DNA of 31,864 bases from Carex sylvatica. Lineage: Eukaryota; Streptophyta; Magnoliopsida; Poales; Cyperaceae. Within the stretch, counting starts at the first letter, position 1. Each line of letters opens with the position of its first letter. Both the position numbers and the translations under genes were made by a program. Of the stretch, positions 30,545 to 31,864 are shown one piece after another. The notes beneath the pieces were generated by a model, which had not been told where the DNA came from, made no database searches, and saw nothing but the letters and a program-made list of their open reading frames with translations. The DNA is taken from assembly GCA_964058845.1 (NCBI GenBank), contig CAXKVR010000425.1, positions 1 through 31,864 of the forward strand. The letters are read 5' to 3'.

Positions 30545-31864
30545 TCAAGAGTTAATAACCCCTTCATCATTAGCATTAGTCGAACAATCACTTTCAACTA
30601 CATCTTCACATATATCTTCACCTTCATCTAAATCATCACAATATGTCTTGAATTGATCACGATTACTCAAATCTGAAAAAAAACAACTAAGAATTAAACC
30701 AAAATACGAGCATATATAATTAAAATACTATAAAATGATATTATACAACATTTATACCTTCAAATTCAGTCCTTAGCCAAATTTATACGCATGTTAGAGC
30801 TTCAACAAGTGAAGGATGAAGTCTATTTCTTTGTGGACTAACTATTCGTCTGCCCATACTAAAAGCAGATTCAGAGGCAACAGTTGAAACTGGTATCACG
30901 TATATGTCTTTAGCAATTGTTCCCAAAGTTGGAAATTTGGCTTCATTAGACTTCCACCAAGCTAGCACGTCAAACTTTTCTACCCCACTTAGAAGCAATG
31001 CTTCTTCCAAGTATAGTTCCAACTCTGTAGTATTATCAAATTTTATTTTCTTCATAGTGTGGGCAAATTTTTGAAAACCAATTGGGAGGTCACCACCTTG
31101 TTGTTTTCTTTCCATGGTTCCTCGTCTTGGGATTTCTCAACTCTTCTTTGATACTTGTGAAATAATTAACGACTCATTTCAACAGCTTTTTTAACTTCGC
31201 TCTCAAAATCAGTACCATAAATTAACTTATAGTAATAAATTATGACAACCATCTTACACCTTGGATCCAAAAGTGCGGCAACAGTCATGATAATGTGTAT
31301 GTTACTCCAATATTTATCAAATTTTTCTATCATTCTTGATGCCATATTCGCAATAGTAGAGTTAGAATCTTGCAACCAAGTTCGCAAAGCTAATTTTATT
31401 TCACAAATATTTGAAAAATAATTGTTGACTGTTGTGTATTTTTTTTCAAAAAATAATTCTGTTGTAGTGTAAAAAATCTTTAATTTTTTGCTTATATTCT
31501 AAGCATTCTCTCAATCAGCCTCATAAGGCACGGTTTTGTACAGTGTATCACGTATTTTCACACGAGAGAAAACATCCTTATATATTAAAGCTATTTGTAA
31601 CATATTAAAGGTTGAATTCCATTGTGTTTTCACATCATAACACAATTTTTTAGTATTACTAATATGCAATTGCCGGGTTGCCTCTTCAATTTTTTTAATT
31701 TTTTAGGAGTAGAGGACCAATATACACAACTAGCACGAATTTTTTCTAAACTTGGAGCAATTACATCTAACCCATCCTTTACGATTAGGTTCAAGATATG
31801 TGCGCAACAACGTATGTGCAAAACTGACCCACCTAGCAAGAGTTGTTCAATATCTAGTTTATGG
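30545..31864 (-). pseudogene. hAT transposase (RICESLEEPER/DAYSLEEPER-like), C-terminal half, inactivated
   Basis: From the right edge, the transposase core reads GGSVLHIRCCAHILNLIVKD and SLEKIRASCVYWSSTPKK (31839-31690). After a frameshift come a Trp-Asn-Ser-Thr segment (WNSTFNMLQIALIYKDVF) and the hAT mid-domain (AALLDPRCKM, 31387-31169). The C-terminal dimerisation domain follows at 31115-30786: WWKSNEAKFPTLGTIAKDIY, then VIPVSTVASESAFSMGRRIV. The stops are TGA at 31513-31511 (probably from Trp TGG), TAG at 31501-31499, TAA at 31168-31166 and TAA at 30785-30783. Past the last stop the frame reads IWLRTEFE, a donor AAG|GTATAA (30758), and a final acidic exon at 30672-30545 after TTTTTTTCAG, rich in Asp/Glu (DDLDEGEDICEDVVESD). 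The protein would have cut and moved the element. It is not functional now. Confidence 0.85.

Larger units (their letters stand above)
29506..31864 (-). mobile_element. hAT transposon, 3' part, runs off the right edge
   Basis: The element's 3' terminus is placed at TAGGGATGGCAATGGGC (29506-29522), a hAT-type end similar to that of the MITE at 7912. Then comes a G+C-rich subterminal zone with repeated GCCTGCC and GGCCCG motifs (29560-29715), an A+T-rich spacer, a tandem repeat zone and the minus-strand transposase pseudogene. The 5' half lies beyond the window, so its other terminus and target duplication cannot be seen. Confidence 0.75.

Overview
This window is nuclear DNA from a flowering plant. 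It is about two-thirds A+T, intron-bearing and dominated by decayed transposable elements of plant type: a Copia-type gag, an RTE-type LINE, a hAT transposase, Helitron termini, and hAT and PIF/Harbinger MITEs. The GTTGCAACGCACGGG Helitron hairpin and the BIG-family exon suggest a monocot. That is an inference, and I cannot name the species.

Layout. 1-2 kb: a small MITE (481-636), a 367-bp palindromic element (1002-1368) and a Helitron 3'-end-like motif. 2.1-4.7 kb: a minus-strand Copia remnant in which gag runs straight into an LTR-like segment with no pol between. 4.7-9.3 kb: a Helitron 5'-end-like motif, a short exon-like piece, two clear MITEs (5802-6120; 7912-8031), two promoter-like low-copy stretches and a second copy of the LTR-like sequence. 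9.8-11.5 kb: a probable large Harbinger-type element, a GAGC-rich repeat and a possible LINE tail. 12.2-13.5 kb: a minus-strand pseudogene fragment of a BIG (brefeldin-A-inhibited ARF guanine-nucleotide exchange factor) gene, with its intron-exon structure kept. 14.1-15.3 kb: a Tourist-like MITE with TTA target duplication, a 70-bp tandem duplication and a hAT MITE.

15.29-16.70 kb holds the best candidate for an intact gene: a minus-strand two-exon gene for a 130-residue cysteine-free protein of unknown function. It has a TATA box, consensus splice sites and matching phase. 18.2-19.4 kb is a Helitron candidate with a near-perfect 102-bp inverted repeat inside it. 19.4-20.5 kb is a broken RTE-type LINE, followed by a second hAT MITE (20771-21159) inverted relative to the first. 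22.2-22.4 kb is a 25-bp minisatellite. 22.5-23.5 kb has two exon-like segments of an unrecognised gene, broken by one nonsense codon. 23.5-27.5 kb shows no gene. 27.5-28.2 kb is another palindromic element plus a TA microsatellite. 28.57 kb has a telo-box and TATA promoter-like stretch. From 29506 to the right edge lies the 3' part of a decayed hAT transposon.

There is no operon or multi-gene system here. The structure comes from layered transposon insertions around one small gene and several gene fragments. The most unusual items are the orphan gene, the foldback element and the BIG fragment.
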